A DNA stretch of 64,000 bases from Sphingomonas oligoaromativorans (GTDB lineage Bacteria; Pseudomonadota; Alphaproteobacteria; Sphingomonadales; Sphingomonadaceae). The notes beneath the pieces were generated by a model. The model was not told the DNA's origin. It worked only from the letters and a program-made list of their open reading frames with translations, and ran no database searches. Where the stretch lies: contig NZ_JAASQK010000007.1 of assembly GCF_011762195.1 (NCBI RefSeq), positions 1 through 64,000 on the forward strand. Reading direction: 5' to 3'. The position numbers and the translations under genes were made by a program. Positions 28,735 to 40,364 of this stretch are shown one piece after another (the stretch's first letter is position 1; each line of letters begins with the position of its first letter).

Positions 28735-29370
28735 ATGTTCCAGTCGCGCATCTCCGCCCTTCGCTTCGCCGCCGCAGGCCTCGCGCTCGGCGCGGGGCTC
28801 GCGCTCGCCGGCTGCCAGACGACCAACCCCGTGCAGGTGACGCGCTTCCACCTCGCCCAGCCGATCGCGGCGGGCAGCTTCTCGGTCGAATCGGTGCCGA
28901 TGGCCGGCCCCGGCTCGCCGCTCGCGCCCGACAGCCTCGAACTCGCCGCCTATGGCGACATCGTCGCGCAGGAACTCACCCATTACGGCTTCACCCGCGC
29001 CGCCTCGCCCGCCAATTCGGAACTGACCGTCTCGGTGATGACCGATCGCGGCACCCGGCCCGATCCGCGGCCGGGCTCGTCGGTGAGCTTCGGCGTCGGC
29101 GGCGCGAGCTTCGGCCGGCATACCGGATTCGGCGGCGGGGTGGGCACCACCGTGCCGATCGGCAGCCGGGAGCGCTTCATCGTCGGCACGCGCATGATGG
29201 TGCAGATCAAGCGCCACTCGGACGGCACCGTGATCTGGGAAGGCCGCGCGATGACCGAGGCGAAGGGCCAGTCGCCCGATGCGTCTCCGCAGGCGGCGGT
29301 CGCCAAGCTCGCCCATGCGCTCTTCACGGGCTTCCCCGGCGAATCGGGTCGCACTATCACGGTGAAATGA
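28735..29370 (+). CDS. DUF4136 domain-containing lipoprotein
   Basis: 211 residues. The signal peptide ends in the lipobox LAGC (LALGAGLALAGCQTTN), so a lipid-anchored envelope protein. The remainder (VQVTRFHLAQP, AYGDIVAQELTHYGF, IVGTRMMVQIKRHSDGTVIWEGRA) fits the DUF4136 family. A Gly/Phe-rich insertion (GVGGASFGRHTGFGGGVGT) lies near the middle. AAAGG precedes the ATG. The gene overlaps the next by four bases (ATGA). Function unknown. Confidence 0.88.
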   Translation: MFQSRISALRFAAAGLALGAGLALAGCQTTNPVQVTRFHLAQPIAAGSFSVESVPMAGPGSPLAPDSLELAAYGDIVAQELTHYGFTRAASPANSELTVSVMTDRGTRPDPRPGSSVSFGVGGASFGRHTGFGGGVGTTVPIGSRERFIVGTRMMVQIKRHSDGTVIWEGRAMTEAKGQSPDASPQAAVAKLAHALFTGFPGESGRTITVK

Positions 29371-30488
29371 CGATCCGCATTTCGGCCGCCTTCGACAGCG
29401 GCAATATCCGCCTGACGTCCATCCTCGACGATCGCATCACGCTGGAGATCGCGCGCGACAAGGATTCGGACTTCTATCAATGGTTCCACTTCCGCGCGCT
29501 GGGCGTGCGTGGGCGTCGGATCAGCTATGAGATCACCAATGCCGGCCAGTCCGCCTATCCCGACGGCTGGCCGGGCTATCACGCCTGCTGGTCCGAGGAC
29601 CGGGTGACGTGGCGCCGCGTGGCGGACACGCATTATGCCGGCGGCGTGCTGCGCTTCACGCATGAGGCGACGAGCGATTCGATCTGGTTCGCCTATTTCG
29701 CGCCTTATTCGATGGAGCGGCACAATGATCTCGTGGCGCGCATCGGCGGCCGGCCGGGCGTGACGCTGGCCTCGCTCGGCCAGACGCTCGACGGGCGCGA
29801 GATGGATTGCCTGACGCTTGGCACCGGCCCGAAGAAGGTGTGGTTCTACGCCCGCCAGCATCCCGGCGAATCGATGGCCGAATGGTGGATGGAAGGCGCG
29901 CTCGAAGCGCTGACCGATCCGGCCGATCCGATCGCCCGATCGCTCCGCCAGAAGGCGACCTTCCACATCGTCCCCAACATGAACCCGGACGGCAGCTTCC
30001 GGGGCCATCTGCGCACCAATGCCGTCGGCGTGAACCTCAACCGCGAATGGCACGAGCCGACGCCCGAGCGCTCGCCCGAGGTGCTGTGCGTCCGCAATGC
30101 GATGGACAAGACCGGCGTCGATTTCGCCATGGACGTGCATGGCGACGAGGCGATCCCGCATGTCTTCCTCGCCGGTTTCGAGGGCATCCCCTCGCTCCAG
30201 CCGCGCCAGACGACGCTCTATGCCCGCTATCAGGACGCGCTGGTCGCCCGCACGCCGGATTTCCAGAAGGCGCATGGCTATGCGACGGCGGGCGTCGGCA
30301 AGGCCAATCTCTCCATGTCCACCAACCAGCTCGCCGAGCGCTTCGGCTGCGTGGCGATGACGCTGGAGATGCCGTTCAAGGACAATGACGACCTGCCCGA
30401 CGCCGAGTTCGGCTGGTCGCCCGAGCGATCGAAGAAATTGGGGCGCGACTGCCTCGCCGCGCTCCACGACGTGATCGACGAAATCTAA
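29367..30488 (+). CDS. M14 family zinc carboxypeptidase, cytosolic carboxypeptidase type
   Basis: 373 residues without a signal peptide. An N-terminal beta-sandwich (about 1-125; YQWFHFRALGVRG) precedes the peptidase domain, the arrangement of M14D cytosolic carboxypeptidases (AGTPBP1/Nna1-like). Zinc ligands are HPGES (His165, Glu168) and DVHGDE (His258). The general base Glu is probably in TLEMPFKDND near 335. Eukaryotic members remove glutamate from tubulin tails; the bacterial substrate is unknown. It overlaps the lipoprotein gene by four bases, so they are cotranscribed. Confidence 0.9.
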   Translation: MTIRISAAFDSGNIRLTSILDDRITLEIARDKDSDFYQWFHFRALGVRGRRISYEITNAGQSAYPDGWPGYHACWSEDRVTWRRVADTHYAGGVLRFTHEATSDSIWFAYFAPYSMERHNDLVARIGGRPGVTLASLGQTLDGREMDCLTLGTGPKKVWFYARQHPGESMAEWWMEGALEALTDPADPIARSLRQKATFHIVPNMNPDGSFRGHLRTNAVGVNLNREWHEPTPERSPEVLCVRNAMDKTGVDFAMDVHGDEAIPHVFLAGFEGIPSLQPRQTTLYARYQDALVARTPDFQKAHGYATAGVGKANLSMSTNQLAERFGCVAMTLEMPFKDNDDLPDAEFGWSPERSKKLGRDCLAALHDVIDEI

Positions 30489-30497
30489 GTCCGGTCA

Positions 30498-30532
30498 GGC
30501 CCTCTCCCTTCCGACAAGGGAGGGGGCCTTTC
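30498..30532. terminator. bidirectional hairpin terminator
   Basis: Arms GGCCCTCTCCCTT and AAGGGAGGGGGCC (one mismatch) around a five-base loop, then TTTCC. It lies between the convergent M14 peptidase and dienelactone hydrolase genes. Confidence 0.75.
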
Positions 30533-30535
30533 CGA

Positions 30536-31240
30536 TCAGCCGAAAATCTCGGCGAGGAAATTCTGCATCGCCTGCCACGAGCGCCGGTCGGCGTCGGGCT
30601 GGAACATCTCCGGGCGGGCATAATTGGTGAAGCCGTGCTGGGTATGCCCATAGGCATGGAGCTGCCAGTCGGCCTTCTTCGCGGTCATCTCGGCGGCGAA
30701 GGCGATCACCGCCTCGGGCTTGGCGAGCGGATCGTCCCAGCCATGCAGCGCCAGCACCTTGGCGGGGATGGTCTCCGCTGTCTCGAACGGCGGTGCGTCG
30801 AACAGGCCGTGGAAGGCGATCACGCCCTTCACGTCCGTGCCGGTGCGGGCGAGATCGAGCGCGCACTTGCCGCCGAAGCAGAAGCCGATCGCCGCCACCC
30901 GCGCCCTGTCCGTCACATCCAGCGCGCGGACCTGCTCCACCGCCGCCAGCATCCGCGCCGCGACCGCGTGGCGATCCGCGTTGAGCACGGTCATCGCCGC
31001 GCCAGCCTCCTCGAAATTCGCGGGCTGCACGTCGACGCCGAACAGATCGATCGCGAATCCGACATAGCCGAGCGCCGCCAGCTTCTCGGCCTTGCCATCC
31101 TCGAAGGCGGACCTGTCCATGAAGGTCGGCGCGATCACCACCGCCGGGCGCGGGCCGCTCAGCGCATCGTCCCACACCGCGAGGCTCTCGAACGCCACGC
31201 CGCCCACTTCATACCGCACCGTCTGCTTCACGATCGCCAC
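30536..31240 (-). CDS. dienelactone hydrolase family protein
   Basis: 234 residues, alpha/beta hydrolase fold. The nucleophile elbow GFCFGG has Cys121, the residue used by true dienelactone hydrolases; the acid is in HGWDDP (Asp169/170) and the His in TQHGF (His202). Cytoplasmic. Neighbours carry no aromatic degradation genes, so a general esterase role is as likely as a pathway role. Length and motifs are typical. Confidence 0.92.
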   Translation of the reverse strand: MAIVKQTVRYEVGGVAFESLAVWDDALSGPRPAVVIAPTFMDRSAFEDGKAEKLAALGYVGFAIDLFGVDVQPANFEEAGAAMTVLNADRHAVAARMLAAVEQVRALDVTDRARVAAIGFCFGGKCALDLARTGTDVKGVIAFHGLFDAPPFETAETIPAKVLALHGWDDPLAKPEAVIAFAAEMTAKKADWQLHAYGHTQHGFTNYARPEMFQPDADRRSWQAMQNFLAEIFG

Positions 31241-31343
31241 CGCGACTCTCCTCGATCAAGGAATCCCCGCGCGACATGCGGCGGGGATGACGGAACGGCA
31301 AGCCTTGGCTAGGGAGCGCATCGACAGCTTTACGGAGACGCCC

Positions 31344-32030
31344 ATGCCTCGCCTCGTCCTCATCCGCCACGGCCAGTCCGCCTGGAATCTGGAAAACCGC
31401 TTCACCGGCTGGTGGGACGTGAACCTCACCGATCAGGGCGTCGAGGAGGCCAAGGCCGCCGGCCGGCTGCTCGCGGAGAAGGGCTTCGATTTCGATCAGG
31501 CCTTCACCAGCGTGCAGACCCGCGCGATCAAGACGCTCAACCTCGCGCTGGAGGAGATGGGCCGCCTGTGGCTGCCGGTCGAGAAGGACTGGCATCTGAA
31601 CGAACGCCATTATGGCGGCCTCACCGGCCTCAACAAGGCCGAGACGGCCGCCAGGCATGGCGACGAGCAGGTGAAGATCTGGCGCCGCAGCTTCGACGTG
31701 CCGCCGCCCGTGCTGGAGCCGGGCTCCGAGTTCGATCTGGCGAAGGACCGCCGCTACGACGGCATCGCCATCCCGCAGACCGAGAGCCTGAAGGACACGA
31801 TCGCCCGTGTGCTGCCCTATTGGGAGGAGCGGATCGCCCCGGTGCTCAAGGCCGGCAAGCGCGTCGTCATCTCCGCGCACGGCAATTCGCTGCGCGCGTT
31901 GGTGAAGCATCTCTCGGGCATTTCGGACGAGGACATCGTCAGCCTCGAAATCCCGACCGGCCAGCCGATCATCTACGAGCTTACCGACGATCTGGTCCCC
32001 ACCGACCGTTATTATCTGAGCGAGCGATAA
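31344..32030 (+). CDS. gpmA: 2,3-bisphosphoglycerate-dependent phosphoglycerate mutase
   Basis: 228 residues. Interconverts 3- and 2-phosphoglycerate in glycolysis. The phosphohistidine motif is [10 protein letters not shown] (His at about 8-9), followed by [12 protein letters not shown]; the second His lies in [27 protein letters not shown] precedes the ATG at 31344. The gene is followed by an intergenic repeat (32043-32123) and then purEK. Confidence 0.96.
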   Translation: MPRLVLIRHGQSAWNLENRFTGWWDVNLTDQGVEEAKAAGRLLAEKGFDFDQAFTSVQTRAIKTLNLALEEMGRLWLPVEKDWHLNERHYGGLTGLNKAETAARHGDEQVKIWRRSFDVPPPVLEPGSEFDLAKDRRYDGIAIPQTESLKDTIARVLPYWEERIAPVLKAGKRVVISAHGNSLRALVKHLSGISDEDIVSLEIPTGQPIIYELTDDLVPTDRYYLSER

Positions 32031-32042
32031 GCCCCCCTCCCC

Positions 32043-32123
32043 GTCATCCTGGTGCACGCCGGGATTCAGAGCCAAGGGCGGCACCGCCTGCGGCTCTGGA
32101 TCCCGGATCAAGTCCGGGATGAC
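32043..32123. repeat. composite palindromic intergenic repeat, copy 1
   Basis: The element begins GTCATCCTGG and ends TCCGGGATGAC. Its outer part includes ATTCAGAGCC (near 32064-32073) pairing with GGCTCTGGAT (near 32092-32101), and its right end contains the core ATCCCGGATCAAGTCCGGGAT (32100-32120 less one base at the edge). It shares the core with copies at 33808 and 62233. Confidence 0.75.
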
Positions 32124-32247
32124 GATGGGGGTGTTTGAGACGCTACGAAATGGCCGATTCCGTGAGGCCACGGGCACAGTTCCGATTGCCTCGCGGGATT
32201 CGCGCCGCTAAGCGTCCCGCTCCATTCCTCCTGGCTATGGCAGGCCG

Positions 32248-32733
32248 ATGACCGACCAGCCCCTCGTAGGTATCATCATGGGCAGTCGCTCCGATTGGGA
32301 GACGATGCGCCACGCGGCCGAGACGCTCGATGCGCTCGGCGTGCCCCACGAAGCGAAGGTGGTCTCCGCCCACCGCACGCCCGAGCGCCTCTATGACTAT
32401 GCGAAGTCCGCGGCGGGCCGTGGCCTGCAGGTGGTGATCGCGGGCGCGGGCGGGGCCGCCCACCTTCCCGGCATGTGCGCCTCGATGACGGCGCTGCCCG
32501 TGCTGGGCGTGCCGGTCGAGTCCAAGGCGCTCTCGGGCATGGATAGCCTGCTCTCGATCGTGCAGATGCCGGGCGGCATCCCGGTCGGCACGCTGGCGAT
32601 CGGCAAGGCGGGCGCGATCAACGCCGGTTTGCTCGCCGCCTCGATCCTCTCGCTTCAGGACAAGGCGCTCGCCGCCCGCCTCGCCGACTGGCGCGCGCGG
32701 CAGACCGCGGCGGTGGACGAAGCGCCCGAATGA
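32248..32733 (+). CDS. purE: 5-(carboxyamino)imidazole ribonucleotide mutase
   Basis: 161 residues. Converts N5-CAIR to CAIR in purine synthesis. The N-terminal substrate motif [14 protein letters not shown] and the loop [12 protein letters not shown] with the catalytic His are intact, as is [11 protein letters not shown]. It overlaps purK by four bases (ATGA), giving the usual purE-purK pair. Confidence 0.97.
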   Translation: MTDQPLVGIIMGSRSDWETMRHAAETLDALGVPHEAKVVSAHRTPERLYDYAKSAAGRGLQVVIAGAGGAAHLPGMCASMTALPVLGVPVESKALSGMDSLLSIVQMPGGIPVGTLAIGKAGAINAGLLAASILSLQDKALAARLADWRARQTAAVDEAPE

Positions 32734-33794
32734 TGATCCCGCCCGGCTCGACGATCGGCATCATCGGCGGCGGCCAGCTCGGCCGGATGCTGGCGATGGC
32801 GGCCGCGCAGCTCGGCTATCGCAGCCATGTCTATGCCCCCGAGGCGAGCGGCCCGGCGACCGAGGTCGCCGCCGAATGGACGCAGGGCGGCTATGAGGAC
32901 GAGGCCACGCTCCGCCGCTTCGTCGCGGCCTGCGACGTCGTCACCTATGAGTTCGAGAATCTCCCCGTCGAGGCGCTCGCCGCGACCGAGGGGCTGAAAC
33001 CCTTCCATCCGCCGGTCGCCGCGCTGCGCATCGCGCAGGATCGCGCACTGGAGAAGGAGTTCGCCGGTCGTCAGGGCCTCGCCACCGCGCCCTGGGCGGC
33101 GGTGGAGACGCTTGGCGAGCTGGAGGAAGCCGTCGCCCGCATCGGCGCGCCCGCGATCCTGAAGACCCGCCGCTTCGGCTATGACGGCAAGGGGCAGGCC
33201 CGCCTGCGCGCTTCCGGGGACGCCGCCGCGGCGTGGGAAGCGATCGGCGAGCAGCCGGCCGTTCTCGAAGGCTTCGTGCGTTTCGACGTCGAATATTCGG
33301 TGCTGCTCGCCCGCTCGGCCGACGGGCGGAGCGTGGCGTGGGACGCCGTCACCAACGCCCACACCGACGGCATCCTCTCGCTGTCGACCGTGCCGCCGGA
33401 AGGGCTGGTGCGCGCGCAGGCCGAGGCGGCGATCCGCCACACGCGCGCGCTGGCCGATGCGCTGAATTATGTCGGCGTGCTGGCCGTCGAATATTTCGCC
33501 GGCCCCGACGGCCCGATCTTCAACGAGATGGCGCCGCGCGTCCACAATAGCGGCCATTGGACGATCGAAGGCGCGGTCGCCTCGCAGTTCGAGAACCATA
33601 TCCGCGCGATCTGCGGCCTGCCGCTCGGATCGACCGCGCTCACGGGCGCGTCGGTCGCGATGGAGAATCTGATCGGCCATGACGCCGATCGCTGGGCGGA
33701 CTTCCTCTCCGAGCGCGACGCCCATCTCCACCTCTACGGCAAGAGCGTCCGCCCCGGCCGCAAGATGGGGCATGTCACGCGCGTGAAGCGCTGA
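32730..33794 (+). CDS. purK: 5-(carboxyamino)imidazole ribonucleotide synthase
   Basis: 354 residues, ATP-grasp fold. Makes N5-CAIR from AIR, bicarbonate and [20 protein letters not shown] (about 10-26), [14 protein letters not shown] (ATP-binding loop), and [17 protein letters not shown] (metal/ATP site, about 265-281) are diagnostic. Cotranscribed with purE. A palindromic repeat follows 14 bases after the stop and may act as a terminator-like structure. Confidence 0.97.
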   Translation: MMIPPGSTIGIIGGGQLGRMLAMAAAQLGYRSHVYAPEASGPATEVAAEWTQGGYEDEATLRRFVAACDVVTYEFENLPVEALAATEGLKPFHPPVAALRIAQDRALEKEFAGRQGLATAPWAAVETLGELEEAVARIGAPAILKTRRFGYDGKGQARLRASGDAAAAWEAIGEQPAVLEGFVRFDVEYSVLLARSADGRSVAWDAVTNAHTDGILSLSTVPPEGLVRAQAEAAIRHTRALADALNYVGVLAVEYFAGPDGPIFNEMAPRVHNSGHWTIEGAVASQFENHIRAICGLPLGSTALTGASVAMENLIGHDADRWADFLSERDAHLHLYGKSVRPGRKMGHVTRVKR

Positions 33795-33807
33795 TCTTCC
33801 TTCCTGG

Positions 33808-33834
33808 GTCATCCCGGATCAAGTCCGGGATGAC
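33808..33834. repeat. palindromic intergenic repeat, copy 2 (perfect)
   Basis: Perfect 11-base arms GTCATCCCGGA and TCCGGGATGAC around TCAAG. It lies in the convergent gap between purK and the 33846 gene. Confidence 0.85.
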
Positions 33835-33845
33835 GAGGTGGCCGA

Positions 33846-34151
33846 TCAGGCCCGGCGCGTCGCCTTGACCGGGAAGCGGCCGAAGGCGCCCGTGTCGATC
33901 GTGCCTTCCAGCACATCGCCGTTCAGCTCGCCCTCGCAGGTCAGCGTCATCGGGAAAGGCACCTTCAGCTCCATCTTGAAGCTGACATGATCGCCCGTCA
34001 CCTGACCCTCGGTCACGTCGAGCGCGCCGAGCGGGCCGGCATTGGTGCCCGCGAAGCTGCCGTCCGGCTTGCTGGTCAGCGTCAGCACGGATTGCTGCTC
34101 GCCCATCGGCGACTGCGCGGTGCAATCCCACTGACCATCGATGCTCGCCAT
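33846..34151 (-). CDS. conserved hypothetical protein, beta-rich
   Basis: About 101 residues. SIDGQWDCTAQSPMGEQQSVLTL and LDVTEGQVTGDHVSFKMELKVP followed by LTCEGELNGDVLEGTID suggest a small lipocalin-like barrel of alternating strands, as in proteins annotated only as hypothetical. AAAGGA lies seven bases before the ATG at 34151; an upstream ATG at 34169 is also possible. No signal peptide. Function unknown. Confidence 0.75.
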   Translation of the reverse strand: MASIDGQWDCTAQSPMGEQQSVLTLTSKPDGSFAGTNAGPLGALDVTEGQVTGDHVSFKMELKVPFPMTLTCEGELNGDVLEGTIDTGAFGRFPVKATRRA

Positions 34152-34188
34152 CAACTCATCCTTTCCCATTACGTCAACCAATTGCCTA

Positions 34189-37020
34189 TTACTGCGCGCC
34201 CGGCGCCTTGACCACCTCGACCGGCAATCCGATCGCCCCGAGCTGCGGCTTCACCTTGGCGGCATCGCCCACCACCACCCAGACGAGATCGGCCGGCTTG
34301 ATCTTGGCGCGGGCCACGGCGTTGAGCTGGTCGACCGTCAGCGCGCGATATTTGTCCGCGATGTGGGTGTAATAATCGTCCGGCCGCTTGAGCAGATCGT
34401 TGCGCTGCATCGCGTTGATGAGCTGCGTGCCCGTCTCGAAGCTGCCGGGAAGCTGGCGGATGCTGCGCTGGACGGTGCGATCCCGCTCCGCCAGCGTCAG
34501 CGGCCGGGTGGTGAGGAAGGCGTTCATGTCGCCCAGCATCGCCTGGATCGAGGCGCCGGTCTTGTCGGTCTGCACGGGCGCCGAGACATAATAGGGCACG
34601 CGCCCGACATAGCGCGAGAAGCCCGCCTCGACGCCGTAGGACCAGGCCTTGGTCTCGCGGATGTCCATGTTGAGCCGCGACAGGAAGCTGCCGCCCAGCG
34701 GATCGTTGGCGGTGATGAGCGGCAGAAGCTCGTCCGTGCCCTTGGCGGCGAGCACCTCGCCCGCGACGATCACCGATTGCGGCGAGCCCGGCCGGTCGAC
34801 CAGCACGATCCGGCCATGCGGCGCGGGGACGGCGGCGTCGACCGCCTTGGCAGGCGCGGGCGCGCCCTGCTCCTTCCAATGGCCGAAGCGGCTCTCCAGC
34901 ATCGCCTTCACGCGATCCAGCGGCAGATCGCTGACGATGAACACGGTGCAGTCGTCAGGCCGGAACCAGCGATCCTTGAAGGCGGCGAGATCGGCCTTGC
35001 CGAGCCTCGCCACCACCGCCGGATCGCCGGAGCCGCTCGCCGGCACGCCATAGGGATGCTGCGGGCCATAGATCAGCCCCGGCACGAGCCGCGAGGCGAG
35101 CGAGGCCGGATCGGACATCTCCGCCTTGATGCCGGTGAGCTGCTGAACGCGCAGCCGCTCGATCTCCGCGAAACTCGGATGGAGCGCGACGTCGGCCAGC
35201 AGATCGAGCGCGGGATCGATATTGGCCGAGAGGCTGGCCAGCCCGATCTCCGCCGTGTCCATCTCCGCGCCCGCCGAGATGCGCGAGCCCAGCCGCTCCT
35301 GCTCGGCCGCGATGTCGGCGGCCGAGCGGGTGGTCGTGCCCTCGTCGAGCAGAGCCAGCATCAGCGATTCGGTGCCGAGCGCCGTCTTGGGATCGGCGGC
35401 ATGGCCGGCGTCGAAGGTCAGCGACACGCGCGTCAGCGGCAGGCCGGTGCGCTGGGCATAGACGAGCTTCACGCCGTTGGAGAGCGTCGCCCGCTGGATC
35501 GTCGGATAGGTGAGATGGACGATATCGCCCACCGGCGGCTCGACACGCCGGGACGCCACGACAGGCGCGGCGCCGCTGGCGGGCGTCGGCTTCACCCCCG
35601 GCTTGGGCGCGGCGGCATCGGCCTGCACGGCCTTGGCCTCCTCATAGGGTGCGCGGTCGCCCGGCGCGACGGTCAGCGCATAGACCGGGCGCGACAGCCA
35701 CTTCTGAAGCGCCGCCTTCACCGAGGCGGGCGTCGCCTTGCCATATTGGGCGAGCTGCTTCTCGTAGAAGCCCGGATCGTTCGCATAGACCGCGCCCATC
35801 GCCAGCGCGGCAGCGCGGCCGTTGAAGCCACCCACCTTCTCCAGCGCGAACAGCCGGCCGGCGACCTCCTGCGTCACCGCACGGCGGATCTCGTCCGCCG
35901 TCGGCCCGTTGGCGACGAAATCGGCGATGATCGCATCGAGCCGCTTGCCGACCATCACGGGATCGAGCCCCGGCTTCACGTCCACCGTCACCTCGAACTC
36001 GCCGACCCGCTCCAGCGGCTCGGCATTGGCGCTGACGCCGACCGCCAGCCCTTCCTTGCGGACGAGGATATTGTCGAGCCGCGAGCTGGCGAGCCCGCCC
36101 AGGATGCTGCCCGCGATATCGAGCGGCACGGTGTCGGGATCGGTGAGGCCGGGAATCGTCCATTCGCGATAAAGGCGCGTGGTCGCGACCTGATCGTGGA
36201 GCGTCTCGTCCTTGCGCGCCTTCAGCGTCGGCACGCTGGCCATGGTCGGCGTCGGTTGCGGGCCACGCGCGATGTCGCCGAAATATTTCTCGACCAGCGG
36301 CTTCGCGGTCGCCACGTCGATGTCGCCGGCCAACACCAGCACGGCGTTGTTCGGCCCATAATGCCCGCGGAACCAGGCGCGGACATCCTCCAGGCTCGCC
36401 CCGTCCAGATCCGCCATCGAGCCGATGGTGGTGTGCTGATAGGGATGGCCATCCGGGAACAGCGCCTGCTGCTGGGCATATTGGACGAGGCCATAGGGCT
36501 GGTTGTCGTCCTGCCTCTTCTCGTTCTGGACGACGCCGCGCTGGCGATCGAGCGTCTGCTGGCCGACCGCGCCGAGCAGATGGCCCATCCGGTCGCTTTC
36601 TAGGAACAGCGCGAGCGGCAGCGCGGGCGTCGGCACCGTCTCGAAATAGTTGGTGCGATCGAAGCTGGTGGTGCCGTTGTAATCGGTCGCGCCGACCTTC
36701 TCGAGCGGGCCGAAGAAGTCGCCCGGTGCATTCTCCGATCCGTTGAACATCAGATGCTCGAACAGATGCGCGAAGCCGGTCTTGCCGGCGGGCTCGTCCT
36801 TGGAGCCGGTGTGATACCAGACCGACACCGCCACCACCGGCGCCTTGCGATCGGTCGAGACGACCACGCGCAGGCCGTTGGGGAGCGTGAACTGCTGATA
36901 GGGCAGCTTCACCTGTTGCGCGATCTCGGCGAGCGGCGCGGGCTGCACCGGAGCGGGCGCGGCGGCCAGCGGGCTCAGCGCCGCGGTGGCCAGCAGCAGG
37001 GCGGTCAGACGGAAACGCAT
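34189..37020 (-). CDS. M16 family metallopeptidase, full-length tandem form
   Basis: 943 residues with a signal peptide (LTALLLATAALSPLAAA), so periplasmic. The inverted zinc motif is HLFEH (85-89) in GFAHLFEHLMF. Two M16 halves are present: the N-terminal catalytic half (about 40-440) and a C-terminal half (about 500-930) without the motif, the usual inactive partner. A Pro/Ala-rich linker (about 460-490) joins them. Such pitrilysin/insulinase-like enzymes degrade unfolded peptides. The ATG at 37020 starts the signal peptide; earlier in-frame codons are antisense to the DUF1003 region. Confidence 0.93.
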   Translation of the reverse strand: MRFRLTALLLATAALSPLAAAPAPVQPAPLAEIAQQVKLPYQQFTLPNGLRVVVSTDRKAPVVAVSVWYHTGSKDEPAGKTGFAHLFEHLMFNGSENAPGDFFGPLEKVGATDYNGTTSFDRTNYFETVPTPALPLALFLESDRMGHLLGAVGQQTLDRQRGVVQNEKRQDDNQPYGLVQYAQQQALFPDGHPYQHTTIGSMADLDGASLEDVRAWFRGHYGPNNAVLVLAGDIDVATAKPLVEKYFGDIARGPQPTPTMASVPTLKARKDETLHDQVATTRLYREWTIPGLTDPDTVPLDIAGSILGGLASSRLDNILVRKEGLAVGVSANAEPLERVGEFEVTVDVKPGLDPVMVGKRLDAIIADFVANGPTADEIRRAVTQEVAGRLFALEKVGGFNGRAAALAMGAVYANDPGFYEKQLAQYGKATPASVKAALQKWLSRPVYALTVAPGDRAPYEEAKAVQADAAAPKPGVKPTPASGAAPVVASRRVEPPVGDIVHLTYPTIQRATLSNGVKLVYAQRTGLPLTRVSLTFDAGHAADPKTALGTESLMLALLDEGTTTRSAADIAAEQERLGSRISAGAEMDTAEIGLASLSANIDPALDLLADVALHPSFAEIERLRVQQLTGIKAEMSDPASLASRLVPGLIYGPQHPYGVPASGSGDPAVVARLGKADLAAFKDRWFRPDDCTVFIVSDLPLDRVKAMLESRFGHWKEQGAPAPAKAVDAAVPAPHGRIVLVDRPGSPQSVIVAGEVLAAKGTDELLPLITANDPLGGSFLSRLNMDIRETKAWSYGVEAGFSRYVGRVPYYVSAPVQTDKTGASIQAMLGDMNAFLTTRPLTLAERDRTVQRSIRQLPGSFETGTQLINAMQRNDLLKRPDDYYTHIADKYRALTVDQLNAVARAKIKPADLVWVVVGDAAKVKPQLGAIGLPVEVVKAPGAQ

Positions 37021-37150
37021 CGGGTCACACCTCACGGCTCGAAGTGCCGCCACCATAGAGCGCCGATTCGCCGCCGCAACGGCCTCGGCGCTTGGCGATG
37101 CCCCCGCTTTGGCGCACGTCTGGGCGCGACGACCATTGCCGGAGCCATCG

Positions 37151-37660
37151 ATGCGCAAGCGCCCGCCTTTACCCGAACTCGCCCGCCGCTATCTTTCGAA
37201 GGAGCCCCACGCCCTCGATCCCGAGGAACGCAACGTCCTCCAGAGCTTCGAGGCGCGCCGCCCGATCAGCCGCGATGCCGCCGACATCGAGGAGGCCGAA
37301 GCGACCGTCGGCGACCGGCTCGCCGATCGTGTGGCGGCAGTGGGCGGCTCCTGGGGCTTCATCATCGCGTTCATGGCCGTGCTGTTCGGCTGGATGCTGC
37401 TCAACAGCGGCATCCTCACCCATTGGGGCCACCCTTTCGATGCCTATCCCTACATCTTCCTCAACCTGATGCTGTCGATGCTGGCCGCGATCCAGGCGCC
37501 GATCATCATGATGAGCCAGAACCGCGCCTCCGACCGGGATCGCATCGCCGCCAGCCATGATTATGAGGTGAATCTGCGGGCCGAACTGGAGATCATGCGT
37601 TTGCACGAGAAGATCGACCTGCTGCTCGCCCGGCTCGATCGGACCGAAGTGGAAGCGTGA
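37151..37660 (+). CDS. DUF1003 domain-containing membrane protein
   Basis: 169 residues. The N-terminal cytoplasmic part (about 1-60) is charged. Two helices follow: GFIIAFMAVLFGWMLLNSG and FLNLMLSMLAAIQAPIIMMSQNR, the latter running into the DUF1003 hallmark IMMSQNRASDRDR. The C-terminal segment EIMRLHEKIDLLLARLD is a short coiled coil. Function unknown. The stop lies about 65 bases before the clpB start, with the clpB promoter between. Confidence 0.9.
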   Translation: MRKRPPLPELARRYLSKEPHALDPEERNVLQSFEARRPISRDAADIEEAEATVGDRLADRVAAVGGSWGFIIAFMAVLFGWMLLNSGILTHWGHPFDAYPYIFLNLMLSMLAAIQAPIIMMSQNRASDRDRIAASHDYEVNLRAELEIMRLHEKIDLLLARLDRTEVEA

Positions 37661-37670
37661 CCGGCCACCC

Positions 37671-37698
37671 ACTTGTGTTGCTTTTGGGCAACACCATA
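37671..37698 (+). promoter_or_regulatory. candidate heat-shock (sigma-32-type) promoter of clpB
   Basis: CTTGTG (37671-37676), a 16-base spacer and CCATAT (37693-37698) resemble the alphaproteobacterial sigma-32 consensus and lie about 30 bases before the clpB ATG. The spacer carries a perfect inverted repeat, GTGTTGC-N6-GCAACAC (37674-37693). ClpB is a classic member of that regulon. Prediction from sequence only. Confidence 0.5.
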
Positions 37699-37726
37699 TG
37701 ATGGCGGACAGTATGAGGGGAGATGC

Positions 37727-40306
<2,580 letters not shown>

Positions 40307-40364
40307 ACAGGTGCGGGGGTGAGGATTGCATGGCCGACCGATTTTAGGCAAAGCTCGGCCCATC

